A DNA stretch of 36,411 nucleotides from Mesostigma viride (GCA_009746045.1 RPFO01000213.1:13345051-13381461); one strand, 5' to 3'; counted from the stretch's first letter, positions 27,863 to 35,688 are shown. Notes: generated by a model from the sequence alone, not told the origin. Translations and numbers: made by a program.

Positions 27863-28207
27863 ATGAAAGCGTTCACAGAACCGAAACACGTGATCACAGT
27901 CCTGATACTTTGCGCAGTCGCCACAATAACGTTCGGCGTCTCGTCCCTGCTGACGGAACGGACGGCAAAACGAGGCCCTATGGAATGGTTAGTGGAGATG
28001 CAAGACCGGAGAGAGTCCGACCCGGCCGGGGTCGCCGCCAGCATACAGACGCGCGTCCAAAAGTACCGCAAAGCGGCCAAGATACTCGAAATGATGACGT
28101 TCACGTCGTTGGGCGTGTTCGGTATCTACGTCTCCCTCGTCGCGTTTTTCCACTTCCGGCCCTCGAAGCCAGTGTACAGGGAAGCGTCCTCTGTTACGAC
28201 TGCGTGA
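27863..28207 (+). CDS. Small membrane protein, two helices
   Basis: 114 residues from the ATG at 27863 (MKAFTEPKHVITVL). Helix 1 is at about 9-29, a longer charged loop (LTERTAKRGPMEWLVEMQDRR) comes next, and helix 2 is at about 80-97 (FTSLGVFGIYVSLVAFFHF). It may be a more distant relative of the two genes before it. Its end overlaps the convergent zinc-motif gene by 14 bases. Confidence 0.68.
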   Translation: MKAFTEPKHVITVLILCAVATITFGVSSLLTERTAKRGPMEWLVEMQDRRESDPAGVAASIQTRVQKYRKAAKILEMMTFTSLGVFGIYVSLVAFFHFRPSKPVYREASSVTTA

Positions 28208-28880
28208 GCGCTCTAGCGAACTCCTCTTCGAAGTCCTCGTCGCTCCCCGCGTTAGGAGCTTTCGTCTTCCGCTTGGAACCGAGCAGTCCTCGGATGTAGT
28301 CGTCCGGGTCGCCGCCCCTCGAGCTGTCCGCTGGCGACGCTTCCCTCGCTCGTTTCGCGGCGCACTCGACCGTGGCGACACGCGCCAACGCGGTCTCCAA
28401 CAGCGACTCCAGCCGCTTCACGCGGTCTTCGAGTTGCTCGACCTTGGACGCCGTGGCCCTCGCTCTCTGGCGCGCGGAGGACTCGTTGCCTCTCACGTAC
28501 ATGGGCGCCTTGAGGCACCCCAACGGGTGCGTGTCGCAGCCCGTGTTGGGAGCGGGGAGAGGGAGACACGGTCCGAACGGGTCCAATAGCCGGCCTTCGT
28601 GGACGACTTGCAGGCCCACGCGGCCTTCCCACCCCGGATGCGGGATGGGAACGCACTCGGCGGAGAACCGCGCGTCTTCCACGACGACCATGCCTCGGAC
28701 TTTGTGTCTCCCGCACCGCACGCTGCCGGTCGGGTTGTCTCGGAACGCGTACCCGGCCTTGCATTCGCAGCCAGGGACGGAACACGACTTTACGAGGGAG
28801 ACCTCCACGGCTCTCAGCCACGGGAAGTCCGCGGGCTTCGCGTCCACGTAGCACCCGACGACGGGGGGAGAGACCGCCAT
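28194..28880 (-). CDS. EsV-1-7-like Cys/His motif protein with coiled coil
   Basis: 228 residues. Residues 33-66 hold Cys33-x4-Cys38, then Cys56-x2-His59, followed by HKVRGMVVVE. This matches the EsV-1-7 repeat (C-x4-C-x16-C-x2-H) first described from a brown-algal virus and its host's IMMEDIATE UPRIGHT protein, with one extra residue in the long spacer. Only one clear copy is present. The middle has further Cys (CLPLPAPNTGCDTHPLGCL). Residues about 140-175 form a leucine-zipper-like coiled coil (VEQLEDRVKRLESLLET). The C-terminus is basic then acidic (KRKTKAP, DEDFEEEF). A regulatory or dimeric role is inferred. A TATAAAAAA promoter lies about 45-60 bases upstream. Confidence 0.7.
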   Translation of the reverse strand: MAVSPPVVGCYVDAKPADFPWLRAVEVSLVKSCSVPGCECKAGYAFRDNPTGSVRCGRHKVRGMVVVEDARFSAECVPIPHPGWEGRVGLQVVHEGRLLDPFGPCLPLPAPNTGCDTHPLGCLKAPMYVRGNESSARQRARATASKVEQLEDRVKRLESLLETALARVATVECAAKRAREASPADSSRGGDPDDYIRGLLGSKRKTKAPNAGSDEDFEEEFARALTQS

Positions 28881-28920
28881 GGTTTCGATGTCCTCGCGGG
28901 TCGTGCGCGGTCCAACGCCT

Positions 28921-28938
28921 CTCTCGTGCTTTTTTATA
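28921..28938 (-). promoter_or_regulatory. TATA-type viral promoter
   Basis: Minus strand TATAAAAAAGCACGAGAG, 41-58 bases before the start at 28880. It shares TATAA and ACGAGAG with the promoters at 18930 and 19963. Confidence 0.65.
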
Positions 28939-29019
28939 GAGACGACTCGGCAGAAGGTACGGCACTAGAGCGCCCGTATACACTTCCACCCTCTTTAAGT
29001 TAACTCCACGTCAGCCGGA

Positions 29020-29145
29020 TCAGAAGGAGAAGGCCGTCCAGAAATCGTGGGGACGGTGCGTGCGTCGTCGGCGCCTGACGCCGGCCCGCGCGCCGTGGCT
29101 CTTCTTCACGAACCGGCCCTTCTTGTCGCGCTTCGGTAACGCCAT
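29020..29145 (-). CDS. Very small basic protein
   Basis: 41 residues (MALPKRDKKGRFVKKSHG..., then GVRRRRRTHRP, ending in an aromatic FWTAFSF). Over a third of the residues are Arg, Lys or His, as in small DNA-condensing or virion-core peptides. The short length keeps confidence low; the frame is clean and fills an otherwise empty gap. Confidence 0.5.
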   Translation of the reverse strand: MALPKRDKKGRFVKKSHGARAGVRRRRRTHRPHDFWTAFSF

Positions 29146-29252
29146 CTGGGTATACCAGTGTAACTGACATTTTTTTTCCAGATGTCCGTACACGTCGACG
29201 TGGCGTGATGTACAAGGGCGTCTCCCCGACTCGTCACGTTCACTCGCGAAGG

Positions 29253-29259
29253 TATAAAT
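29253..29259 (+). promoter_or_regulatory. TATA box
   Basis: TATAAAT, about 50 bases before the start at 29309, the same spacing as for other genes in the region. Confidence 0.5.
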
Positions 29260-29308
29260 CGGCCGGGTCGCTCGAACGAGGCGTCTGTCCTTCCGCCGCC
29301 TCGTAGCG

Positions 29309-29593
29309 ATGCCTACCCGCGCAGAAGCCAAGAGACAGGCCGCGGAGAAGAAGGCCGCCGCCAGGAAGGCAGCGGACGAGAAACGGGCGTCCAAACAGTC
29401 GGCCGCCACGTTCGCCCGCCTGTTGCGTGAGAACCCGGAGCTGAACGCCTACATCTCGTACGCGGACAACGAGCCTTGGGTGGCTCCCGAGGGCGTGGCC
29501 CTCTTCTTCTCCAAGATGCGGCTGGACAGAGAGCAGCGGAAGGTGGCGGACGCGATCTGCGAGCTGGCCTCGGCGCTCGAACGCGGCGAATAG
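29309..29593 (+). CDS. Small Ala/Lys-rich basic protein
   Basis: 94 residues. The first 34 are a Lys/Arg/Ala/Glu helix (RAEAKRQAAEKKAAARKAAD), likely to bind nucleic acid or to form a coiled helix. The rest (ATFARLLRENPELNAYISYA, FFSKMRLDREQRK) looks like a small folded domain. No family recognised. It is followed after 48 bases by the next gene on the same strand. Confidence 0.65.
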   Translation: MPTRAEAKRQAAEKKAAARKAADEKRASKQSAATFARLLRENPELNAYISYADNEPWVAPEGVALFFSKMRLDREQRKVADAICELASALERGE

Positions 29594-29641
29594 TTACGGA
29601 CAACTCGCACTGGACGAGGATTTTTATGACGACGTGGACCA

Positions 29642-30019
29642 ATGGCGTACCTCAGTTGCGAGGCCGCCACGGGGGAGGACGCGGGGTCGCTGAAGAGGCT
29701 CAACGGCGTCAAGAGCGGGAGCGCCAGGGACATGATGAACGACGAGCAGCTGGAGAACGTCGATTACTTCATGCGCAAGGTCATGAGACGTGCCGAGGCC
29801 GCGGGGGGGAACCCAGACATCGAAGAGATTGCCGTGTCCGTGAAGAGGGACATGGCCACGTTCGTGGCGCCGCCCTCAGGGCCGACGCCGATAGAGATTG
29901 TTAGGAAAAACAGGCAGGACATGAGAGACGAGCTTCTGTTGACGCGCCCTCTGAACCACGAGCGGTTTCTCACTAGAGCGCCGAAAGCGACCTCGCTCAT
30001 TGAGGCAGCACGGGACTAG
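29642..30019 (+). CDS. Hypothetical helical protein
   Basis: 125 residues (MAYLSCEAATGEDAGSLKRL...), mostly helical and charged, soluble, with one Cys. No domain recognised. The stop TAG is followed by TTTATTAA and two AATAAA words (30045-30077), a likely transcript end. Confidence 0.65.
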   Translation: MAYLSCEAATGEDAGSLKRLNGVKSGSARDMMNDEQLENVDYFMRKVMRRAEAAGGNPDIEEIAVSVKRDMATFVAPPSGPTPIEIVRKNRQDMRDELLLTRPLNHERFLTRAPKATSLIEAARD

Positions 30020-30179
30020 ACATAGTCACAAGTATGAAGTAAACTTTATTAAATGTTAATAAATTACACTTTGAATAAACACGCTTGTTCGCATGACTCG
30101 ATGATTCCCACGTCCCGCTATCGGATGTCGCGAAAACAACATCCCGCTCGACAAAAAATGTGAGAGATGGTCATTATAG

Positions 30180-30797
30180 ATGAAACGTTTAGTCGCTTAC
30201 TTACTTTCCAAGTTACGACGCGCGCCTACGATACCGGAAGGCTCGATTAGCTCGAGTCGGCGCGCGTCGTCGCGAATGAGCGGGTCGTTGGAGTTCAGAC
30301 GATCTCGCAAGCGATCCGACGACGCGAGGGATATCCGCCAATACGACATGTACGAGAGAGGAAAAAGGGTCGACGGGTACGATCCCAACAAAGCCGGCCG
30401 CGAACGGATGAAGAAGGAGATCGTCCCGCTGTTCGACGGCGCCACCATCAAGGGTTTCTTGGAGACCGGCTCGCCGTCCGGCGAGAAAGCGAGATACTGG
30501 GTGGACGAGCAGGGAGTGCTGCACCTGTTGGTCGAAAGCGAGCCCAAGCTCAGCTGGGTGCATTTGCTCGTGGACCCCAAGTCGATCGAGTGCGGGGGGT
30601 GCGATTTCCGAGACTGGGCGGATAAAACGTTCGAGGCGTACGACCGACACGCCACTTCGCCTTCGAAGAAGCACAGGGCGACCTATAGCCCCGTGATCGA
30701 AATTCCGGGTACGCTCGAATTCGGCATCTGTTTTCACATGAGCGCGCGCTCTTCTCCGATCACGCCGTTCGTGTTCAAAGTCCCTTCCTCGAAGTGA
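30180..30797 (+). CDS. Hypothetical protein with basic N-terminus
   Basis: 205 residues. The N-terminal 60 are very basic and Ser-rich (SSRRASSRMSG, RRSRKRSDD) and probably disordered. From about 75 an ordered beta-rich domain follows (ARYWVDEQGVLHLLVESEP, LSWVHLLVDPKSIECGGCDF), with CGGC as a possible metal or disulfide site, ending PFVFKVPSSK. No family recognised. It lies 139 bases before the next gene's start. Confidence 0.68.
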   Translation: MKRLVAYLLSKLRRAPTIPEGSISSSRRASSRMSGSLEFRRSRKRSDDARDIRQYDMYERGKRVDGYDPNKAGRERMKKEIVPLFDGATIKGFLETGSPSGEKARYWVDEQGVLHLLVESEPKLSWVHLLVDPKSIECGGCDFRDWADKTFEAYDRHATSPSKKHRATYSPVIEIPGTLEFGICFHMSARSSPITPFVFKVPSSK

Positions 30798-30936
30798 TAT
30801 TGCGCGATTTTCCTAGTGAGGCCATGTCGCGTGTATGCACGCGCGCAGAAGCACGGAGTAGGCGACGGCCACCGCGGACACGCGGCAGGCGTCCACCGCC
30901 GTTTTCGCCAGTCCGTCGCAGAAGTTGTGTGTGCGG

Positions 30937-31182
30937 ATGGTAATGGGCGCGCTCGCGAGTCTGCGGTCTTGGCGCGTGGGCGGGGTCGCGGTGTTCGACG
31001 TGGCAGCCACCGCGTTGGCCGCCATCGCGTACAGTGCGTACAAGAGAAACGGATTCTCGGCTCGAGACGCGGCCGTGAAGACGTTGTTGCTTCTGTGCGT
31101 GGGGGAGCTGACCCACTTGTTCCTGGAAGTGGACACGGTCGTGACCAGGGCGATCGAGATCGGTGGGGGGGCGGGGGCGTAG
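30937..31182 (+). CDS. Small membrane protein
   Basis: 81 residues from the ATG at 30937 (MVMGALASLRSWRVGG). Hydrophobic segments lie at about 17-37 (VAVFDVAATALAAIAYSAY) and 50-68 (AVKTLLLLCVGELTHLFLE). It stops 47 bases before the ADP-ribosyltransferase-like gene. A minus-strand frame over the same bases is less likely because the plus-strand product has the regional two-helix plan. Confidence 0.55.
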   Translation: MVMGALASLRSWRVGGVAVFDVAATALAAIAYSAYKRNGFSARDAAVKTLLLLCVGELTHLFLEVDTVVTRAIEIGGGAGA

Positions 31183-31229
31183 ATCCGAGACCGGCGTCGC
31201 TATTATCTCCCGTCTTGTGGTATAGCGGC

Positions 31230-32987
31230 ATGGCGCCGGAACTGAGCGACAAAGCCAAGAAGCGGATGATGGACAAGGTGAAAGCGATCCGTTCCCAGAT
31301 CGAATCGAGGTACGTCGACGACGAGCACCGGCGGTTTTGCAAGTCGAGCGGGGACGAGCCGTTCGGCCGCGTGCCCGAGTTCAAGACGGGGGTCGTCTCG
31401 TTGGAGTTTCCCAGGTTGGACGGGCCTTCGTACATCCGGTCCGCGATGGCGCTCGCGTATCCCATCCAATGGACCCCCCGCAAGATGGAAATAGAGACGT
31501 TCCGCCGCAGCCTCCTGGACCCCGTGTTTCAGGCCATGCCCGGGTACGTGAAGGGCGACATGTCCGACCTGATCGACATGGAGTGGTACAACGCTTGCCT
31601 GCGTTACCTCCGAACGCTGGGCCGGTTGGACTTTATCATCGTGATGGACTACACGTACAACGGGGCGTCGTTCACGAACGGGAACGGGGCGATGAATCTT
31701 CAGAGGCAAAGAGAGATCGATATCGAGGACGAGAAAGACGGCTACGTGAAGCCGCTGTCCAAGTACGTCGATCCTCTTTGGCCGGCCGTGGTTCGTTTGT
31801 GCGAACGCGGATTGAACGGAAGGCCTTTCGACAAGCTCGACGCCGGCGACCTCTTTCGCAAACGGCCGGACGTGCAGGAACTGCGCGCCGCTCTGGCGAG
31901 TCACCTGTCGGCGCGCGCGCAGGACAAAGAGGTCGAGACGCCGGTTGGCAAACCACTCGCCGAGGAGCTCGCGGCGTTGTCGAGCTGGGAGCAGGTGGTC
32001 CGAAAGATCGCCACACTGGACCATCGGTTCATGGACATCCTATACCTGTTGTCGAAGTGGATCTACAACCACCTGGATCTTTCTTTCAAGAAGAACTACG
32101 TCCTGACGACGTACGCGGAGGAGCTGGCGAGGATCCTGCGAGAAGCGCCGCCCCTTCGGCGAGAGATGGTGGTGTACAGGGGGGTTACGAACGAGTACTA
32201 CATGCCGAGGAAGGGGACCCGGGACGTATTTCAGAACCCTTACCCCGTCTCTGTTTCGATCGACCCCTCCGTGGCGGTCAAATTCCTGTACGACGAGTAC
32301 TTCACCGCCAGCCAGTTCGACAAGACGAGGGATTGCTGCATCAAAGTCATCCACGTGCTGCCCGGTACGCCGGCCCTCTGCCTCTGGCCGATCGGCGGCC
32401 ACGAGGACCAGAAGGAGATCGTCCTCCCGCCCGGGACGAACTATCTCATAAAGTCCCATCGTCTGCGTAATATCGTGGTGGAAGTCCCCACTTTCACGCA
32501 AGGGAAGGCGGTGAGGGGCGAGGTGTGTTGGGACGAGATGGTGAAGCGCAAAGCCCGCAACCCGAAGTACGAAAAGATGTTCCCGAGGAAATGGGTGACG
32601 GAGATTTACGTGGACGGGACGGCCGCCGCGATCCGTTCGCGGTCGACACGCGATCCTCAGACGTGGAGATCCAACGCCTCGAAAGCCTTGAAAAACGTCC
32701 CGTGGGAGACGCTGGGATCGACCCCCGTTTCGGATGGCAACGCGCTCGAATTGTTCTTGGCGAATTGCAACGTGGCGGTCAAAACGGGCGTGTGGTCTCC
32801 TGTTTCGAGACAGATACGGTCCATGAAGAGCAGCGGGGTGATAGGGTTGGACGCGGAGAGTTCGTTGCTTACGTTCGTGGACACGTGGTTCAAACCTGTC
32901 GGACAGCCCGGCCTCTCGGCGAGGGAGCAGATGCGGTCTCTGGTGGAGAAGATATCGTCTATCGTTCCACTGCCGTCTCACAAGTAG
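31230..32987 (+). CDS. ADP-ribosyltransferase-fold protein
   Basis: 585 residues from the ATG at 31230; the open frame upstream has no better start. Residues about 310-410 show the R-S-E signature of mono-ADP-ribosyltransferases: Arg317 in MVVYRG, Ser341-x-Ser343 in PVSVSIDPSVAVKF, and Gln394-x-Glu396 in EDQKEIVLPPGTNYLI. The strand between (CCIKVIHVLPG) fits the fold. Gln at the QxE position resembles C3-like enzymes; ExE would suggest arginine targets. The N-terminal 300 residues (helical, DYTYNGASFTNG) and C-terminal 170 match nothing I know. Such enzymes modify proteins with NAD; T4-like phages inject them to redirect the host. A similar viral effector role is inferred. No signal peptide or membrane segment is seen. 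Confidence 0.72.
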   Translation: MAPELSDKAKKRMMDKVKAIRSQIESRYVDDEHRRFCKSSGDEPFGRVPEFKTGVVSLEFPRLDGPSYIRSAMALAYPIQWTPRKMEIETFRRSLLDPVFQAMPGYVKGDMSDLIDMEWYNACLRYLRTLGRLDFIIVMDYTYNGASFTNGNGAMNLQRQREIDIEDEKDGYVKPLSKYVDPLWPAVVRLCERGLNGRPFDKLDAGDLFRKRPDVQELRAALASHLSARAQDKEVETPVGKPLAEELAALSSWEQVVRKIATLDHRFMDILYLLSKWIYNHLDLSFKKNYVLTTYAEELARILREAPPLRREMVVYRGVTNEYYMPRKGTRDVFQNPYPVSVSIDPSVAVKFLYDEYFTASQFDKTRDCCIKVIHVLPGTPALCLWPIGGHEDQKEIVLPPGTNYLIKSHRLRNIVVEVPTFTQGKAVRGEVCWDEMVKRKARNPKYEKMFPRKWVTEIYVDGTAAAIRSRSTRDPQTWRSNASKALKNVPWETLGSTPVSDGNALELFLANCNVAVKTGVWSPVSRQIRSMKSSGVIGLDAESSLLTFVDTWFKPVGQPGLSAREQMRSLVEKISSIVPLPSHK

Positions 32988-32992
32988 AGTCG

Positions 32993-33110
32993 GTACGGAA
33001 TTTCTGACCTCTTGTCTACTCGGTAGTACCTTCCACTGCCACTTGTCCTACGTGGTACGGAATTCCAGGATCCGTTCGTACGGGTGAGGTCCCGCACTAG
33101 TATTTTTTTT
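32993..33110 (+). repeat. Structured repeat, unit 1
   Basis: Box 1 at 32993, GACCTC at 33006-33011, box 2 at 33055 opening the hairpin ACGGA-9 bases-TCCGT (33057-33075), and GAGGTC at 33086-33091, complementary to GACCTC. It ends in CACTAGTA and a T run (a Pol III-type stop), then an AT-rich tail and (GA)n. Confidence 0.75.
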
Positions 33111-33191
33111 TAGGCCGATTAAGTTATTTTTTTGGGAAAGGGAAAGAGGGAGAGAGAGAGAGACGGGTCGACCGCCTCGGAGCAGACGCAT

Positions 33192-33310
33192 GTACGGAAT
33201 TCTCGACCTCTGTAATACTCCCAAGTATAACTGACTTTTGGCGGGCGTACATGGTACGGAATTCAAGAATCCGTTCGTACGGGTGAGGTCCCGCACTAGT
33301 ATTTTTTTTT
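33192..33310 (+). repeat. Structured repeat, unit 2
   Basis: Same geometry as unit 1 to the base: GACCTC at 33205-33210, hairpin ACGGA-9-TCCGT at 33256-33274, GAGGTC at 33285-33290, T run, then the same tail. The 43 bases between the boxes differ from unit 1. Confidence 0.75.
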
Positions 33311-33424
33311 AGGTTGATTAAGTTATTTTTTTGGGAAAGGGAAAGAGAGAAAGAGAGAGAGACCATCGAGTACACGCTGGCTGTCAAAATCCCGGCCAAG
33401 AAATTCTTTTTGTTTCTGACTTTT

Positions 33425-33539
33425 AAGAATACTAGTGCAGGACCTCACCCGTACGAACGGATACAGTGTTTCCGTACAGCAAATGAATGTAATAACTGGA
33501 TGTAAGAAGCAAGCATAACGAGGTCGACAAATTCCGTAC
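33425..33539 (-). repeat. Structured repeat, unit 3 (inverted)
   Basis: Minus strand: GACCTC (33520-33525), hairpin ACGGA-9-TCCGT with a different loop, GAGGTC (33441-33446) at the same 93-base offset, then CACTAGTATTCTT without a T run. Its tail (AAAAAGAATTTCT on this strand) is shared with unit 4, not with units 1-2. Confidence 0.72.
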
Positions 33540-33689
33540 CTTCGGCTGCTGAGTGTGTCGCGGACCCGTACCCATGAAGATGAAGAAGTGCAAGGACTTT
33601 GATGTGCGACCTTCGTGGCCCACATCAACCCCCGGCACATCTTTGGCGTCTTGTACGAGCCAGAAATTCTTTTTGTTTTGGTGTTTTCA

Positions 33690-33802
33690 GAATACTAGTG
33701 CGGGACCTCACCCGTACGTACGGCGTCTGGGATTCCGTACCGCCAAACCCAAGAAACATTTGACGCTACTACGGGTACTACACAGGTCCCCAAATTCCGT
33801 AC
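33690..33802 (-). repeat. Structured repeat, unit 4 (inverted)
   Basis: Minus strand: here the first pairing word is GGGACCT (33784-33790), shifted by one base, and it still pairs with AGGTCCC around 33704-33709, giving 7 base pairs. The small hairpin is ACGG-11-CCGT. The 62-base box spacing is unchanged. Confidence 0.72.
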
Positions 33803-33836
33803 GCAGGAGTGTGTACGGACTGCCGTGACCCGTACC

Positions 33837-34217
33837 TCATCCTATGATGGCGACGATGAGCATCGTGCTCGCCGCGATGATCCTCATCGCCTTCGTCGCC
33901 TCCCGCTGGACCAACACCTCGTCGCTGCCCGGCTTTGTGACGGAGTTGGGCCTGCCGTATATCAGGGTGTGGAAGACGTCCAAGAATCTGTAGCTCTTGG
34001 GCTTGAGGATGAAGAGGATGGAGAACGCCACGAGGACGATGGCCAACTTCGCGAAAAGGACGGGCTTGTACACCTTTTTCAGCAACGCCACGATCCTGGA
34101 CCCTCCTTCGTTGTTTCCATTCGGTGCAGGGGGGAACAAGTTTTGTTGGCTCGCGAGATAGACACCGTCTCTCGACCCCATGCCCCATGCCTGTGGTTTG
34201 TCGAATAAAGGATTCAT
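33837..34217 (-). CDS. Small membrane protein
   Basis: 126 residues (MNPLFDKPQAWGMGSRDG...). A soluble N-terminal 45 residues is followed by a membrane helix at about 53-71 (PVLFAKLAIVLVAFSILFIL), a polar loop, and a second helix at the very end (IIAASTMLIVAIIG). It is the first of three adjacent minus-strand membrane-protein genes that may form one transcription unit. Family unknown. Confidence 0.68.
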   Translation of the reverse strand: MNPLFDKPQAWGMGSRDGVYLASQQNLFPPAPNGNNEGGSRIVALLKKVYKPVLFAKLAIVLVAFSILFILKPKSYRFLDVFHTLIYGRPNSVTKPGSDEVLVQREATKAMRIIAASTMLIVAIIG

Positions 34218-34241
34218 CCCGGCTATATCTACTCGCGTAGA

Positions 34242-34496
34242 TTAGAATACGGACATCAGGATCACGTTGGCAACGGCCGTCCACTGCATCGCGGGCGTCA
34301 CCACCATATCCTTCTTATCCTCCGCGGGCCTCCCGAACCCCGCGAAGAAGAACGCGTCCTTCACGGACGGTTGCGACTGCTCGTTCGCCCGGCGACTCAG
34401 CATGTAGATGATCCCCACGCTCAGGCCGAAGATCGCCACCTTGACAAAGTTCATGAACCGGAACAGGTCGTTGCGGAAGTTGCCAAAGTAGGTCAT
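34242..34496 (-). CDS. Small membrane protein
   Basis: 84 residues. Helix 1 at about 16-33 (FVKVAIFGLSVGIIYML), a basic-polar loop (SRRANEQSQPSVKD) and a C-terminal hydrophobic end (WTAVANVILMSVF). Only 24 bases separate it from the next gene on each strand-mate side. Family unknown. Confidence 0.65.
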   Translation of the reverse strand: MTYFGNFRNDLFRFMNFVKVAIFGLSVGIIYMLSRRANEQSQPSVKDAFFFAGFGRPAEDKKDMVVTPAMQWTAVANVILMSVF

Positions 34497-34523
34497 GATT
34501 CATACAGTATGCGCGAGTCTTTT

Positions 34524-34877
34524 TTACACCGTTATGGCCACCACCCACGCGGCGTACATCACGGCCGCGATAATGAGTACGTTGAGATACGCCATGAAGT
34601 TCTTCGAAAACAACACCCCGGTCTTCATCCACGTGTCCAAAAACGCCAAAACAATAGCAAGAGCGCCGGGAATGCTGCTAAACTTCAGCGACTTCAAACG
34701 ATACTCGCGGTCAACGGATTTGGCACGCGACTTTATCATAGAGGCGACCATGGGGAACGAGGCCACCATAATGCAAGTGGCCAGGTTGGTACGGAAGGCA
34801 AACGTCAGGTCACTGAGAAAGTCATTTGGGGTAGCAAACTTCTGAAGGGACGCAATGGCGTCGGCGGCGTACGACAT
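34524..34877 (-). CDS. Membrane protein with three helices
   Basis: 117 residues from the ATG at 34877 (MSYAADAIASLQKFATP). Hydrophobic segments lie at about 30-47 (NLATCIMVASFPMVASMI), 68-84 (IPGALAIVLAFLDTWM) and 93-117 (FMAYLNVLIIAAVMYAAW). A basic loop (KSRAKSVDREYRLKSLK) lies between the first two. The much longer frame upstream is antisense to the lipase. It is divergent from the lipase, with 57 bases between starts. Confidence 0.68.
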   Translation of the reverse strand: MSYAADAIASLQKFATPNDFLSDLTFAFRTNLATCIMVASFPMVASMIKSRAKSVDREYRLKSLKFSSIPGALAIVLAFLDTWMKTGVLFSKNFMAYLNVLIIAAVMYAAWVVAITV

Positions 34878-34934
34878 GATAGTAGTAGTATACAGTTTAT
34901 CCCGCGAAAAAAAAATCGGACCGATGGAAGGGGA

Positions 34935-35582
34935 ATGGACTCGGCTCTCCTGAAACTCATGCGCGACTACGCCTTCATGTCCATGGCCGTCTACATCCCG
35001 GGCGTGCGCCCCGAATCCTGGCACATGCTCGACTGGGAACACGGGGGCCGGGGCGCGCTCGTCACCATCCCCAGCAAAAAGAAACAAGTGGTCGTCATCC
35101 GAGGGTCCGACCCCACCTCCTTCGACAACTACCGCCGCAACTTCGACTGGTCGCTCGAGTACCACCCGCGAGCCGCGTGCAGGCTCCACGCAGGGTACGC
35201 CGCGGCCGCCGACCGCATGCTCGAAATCGTCCGCCCGCAGCTCCTGGACGGGTACGACCTTCACTTGACCGGCCACTCGATGGGCGGGGCGGTCGCCGTC
35301 TGCGCCGCCGCACTCATGAAGGGACAGGACGAGCGAGTCACCGTCGTGACCTTCGGACAGCCCCGCGTCACGGACCCCGCCGGAGCGAGCCGCGAGAGGA
35401 AGTTCAAGTACTGGAGGGTCGAGGACGAGGACGACCCCGTCCCGCACTTCCCGAACCCGCTGACCTTCGCCCACTTCGGCAACGCGCTCGTGTTCCCCCG
35501 GGACCGCGCGCGATGGCTGGGCCTGTCGGCCCACCTGTGTACGACAACCGACCCGCCCCAGCAGGGTACCTGGGCCGTCTGA
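34935..35582 (+). CDS. Class 3 lipase
   Basis: 215 residues, an alpha/beta hydrolase of the fungal/plant class 3 lipase family (Pfam PF01764), which cleaves acyl esters. The catalytic triad is visible: Ser115 in TGHSMGGA, Asp167 in DEDDPVPHFP, His180 in FAHFGNAL. VVVIRGSDPTSF holds the oxyanion-side strand, and VVTFGQPRVTD is a family signature. It has no signal peptide, so it acts inside the cell or is packaged. The start is the second ATG (34935); the first at 34924 is in another frame. Lipases are found in several algal large DNA viruses; a part in membrane breach or exit is inferred. Confidence 0.9.
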   Translation: MDSALLKLMRDYAFMSMAVYIPGVRPESWHMLDWEHGGRGALVTIPSKKKQVVVIRGSDPTSFDNYRRNFDWSLEYHPRAACRLHAGYAAAADRMLEIVRPQLLDGYDLHLTGHSMGGAVAVCAAALMKGQDERVTVVTFGQPRVTDPAGASRERKFKYWRVEDEDDPVPHFPNPLTFAHFGNALVFPRDRARWLGLSAHLCTTTDPPQQGTWAV

Positions 35583-35688
35583 ACGCCGCCGTGGACGGAA
35601 CGGCGCCCTTTCGTGTCGAGTGGGAGTCGGAGCGCGCCCAGGGGGAGTAATTTTTCGCCGGTAGAAGTAGTGTGTACAGATCCCGCCC

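Larger units (their letters stand above)
32993..33802. repeat. Cluster of four paired-box structured repeats, two direct and two inverted
   Basis: Eight copies of GTACGGAA (or its complement) form four pairs: plus strand at 32993/33055 and 33192/33254; minus strand ending at 33539/33477 and 33802/33740. In every pair the boxes are exactly 62 bases apart, although most of the bases between differ. The second box is always followed by CGTACGGGTGAGGTCC, with a C/T difference after it in one copy, and CACTAGTATT. The cluster fills the gap between the ADP-ribosyltransferase-like gene and a membrane-protein gene and holds no credible CDS. Confidence 0.85.

Noticed and set aside
32993-33802. Repeated peptide NTSAGPHPYERI in short frames across the 33-kb repeats
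   Set aside because: Differences between copies change amino acids more than they stay silent, the frames lack starts and differ in length, and the conserved bases are better explained by the hairpin and pairing words.
32993-33802. CRISPR-like array
   Set aside because: Only two boxes per unit, boxes of about 10 bases, units in both orientations, and no cas genes in a eukaryotic setting.
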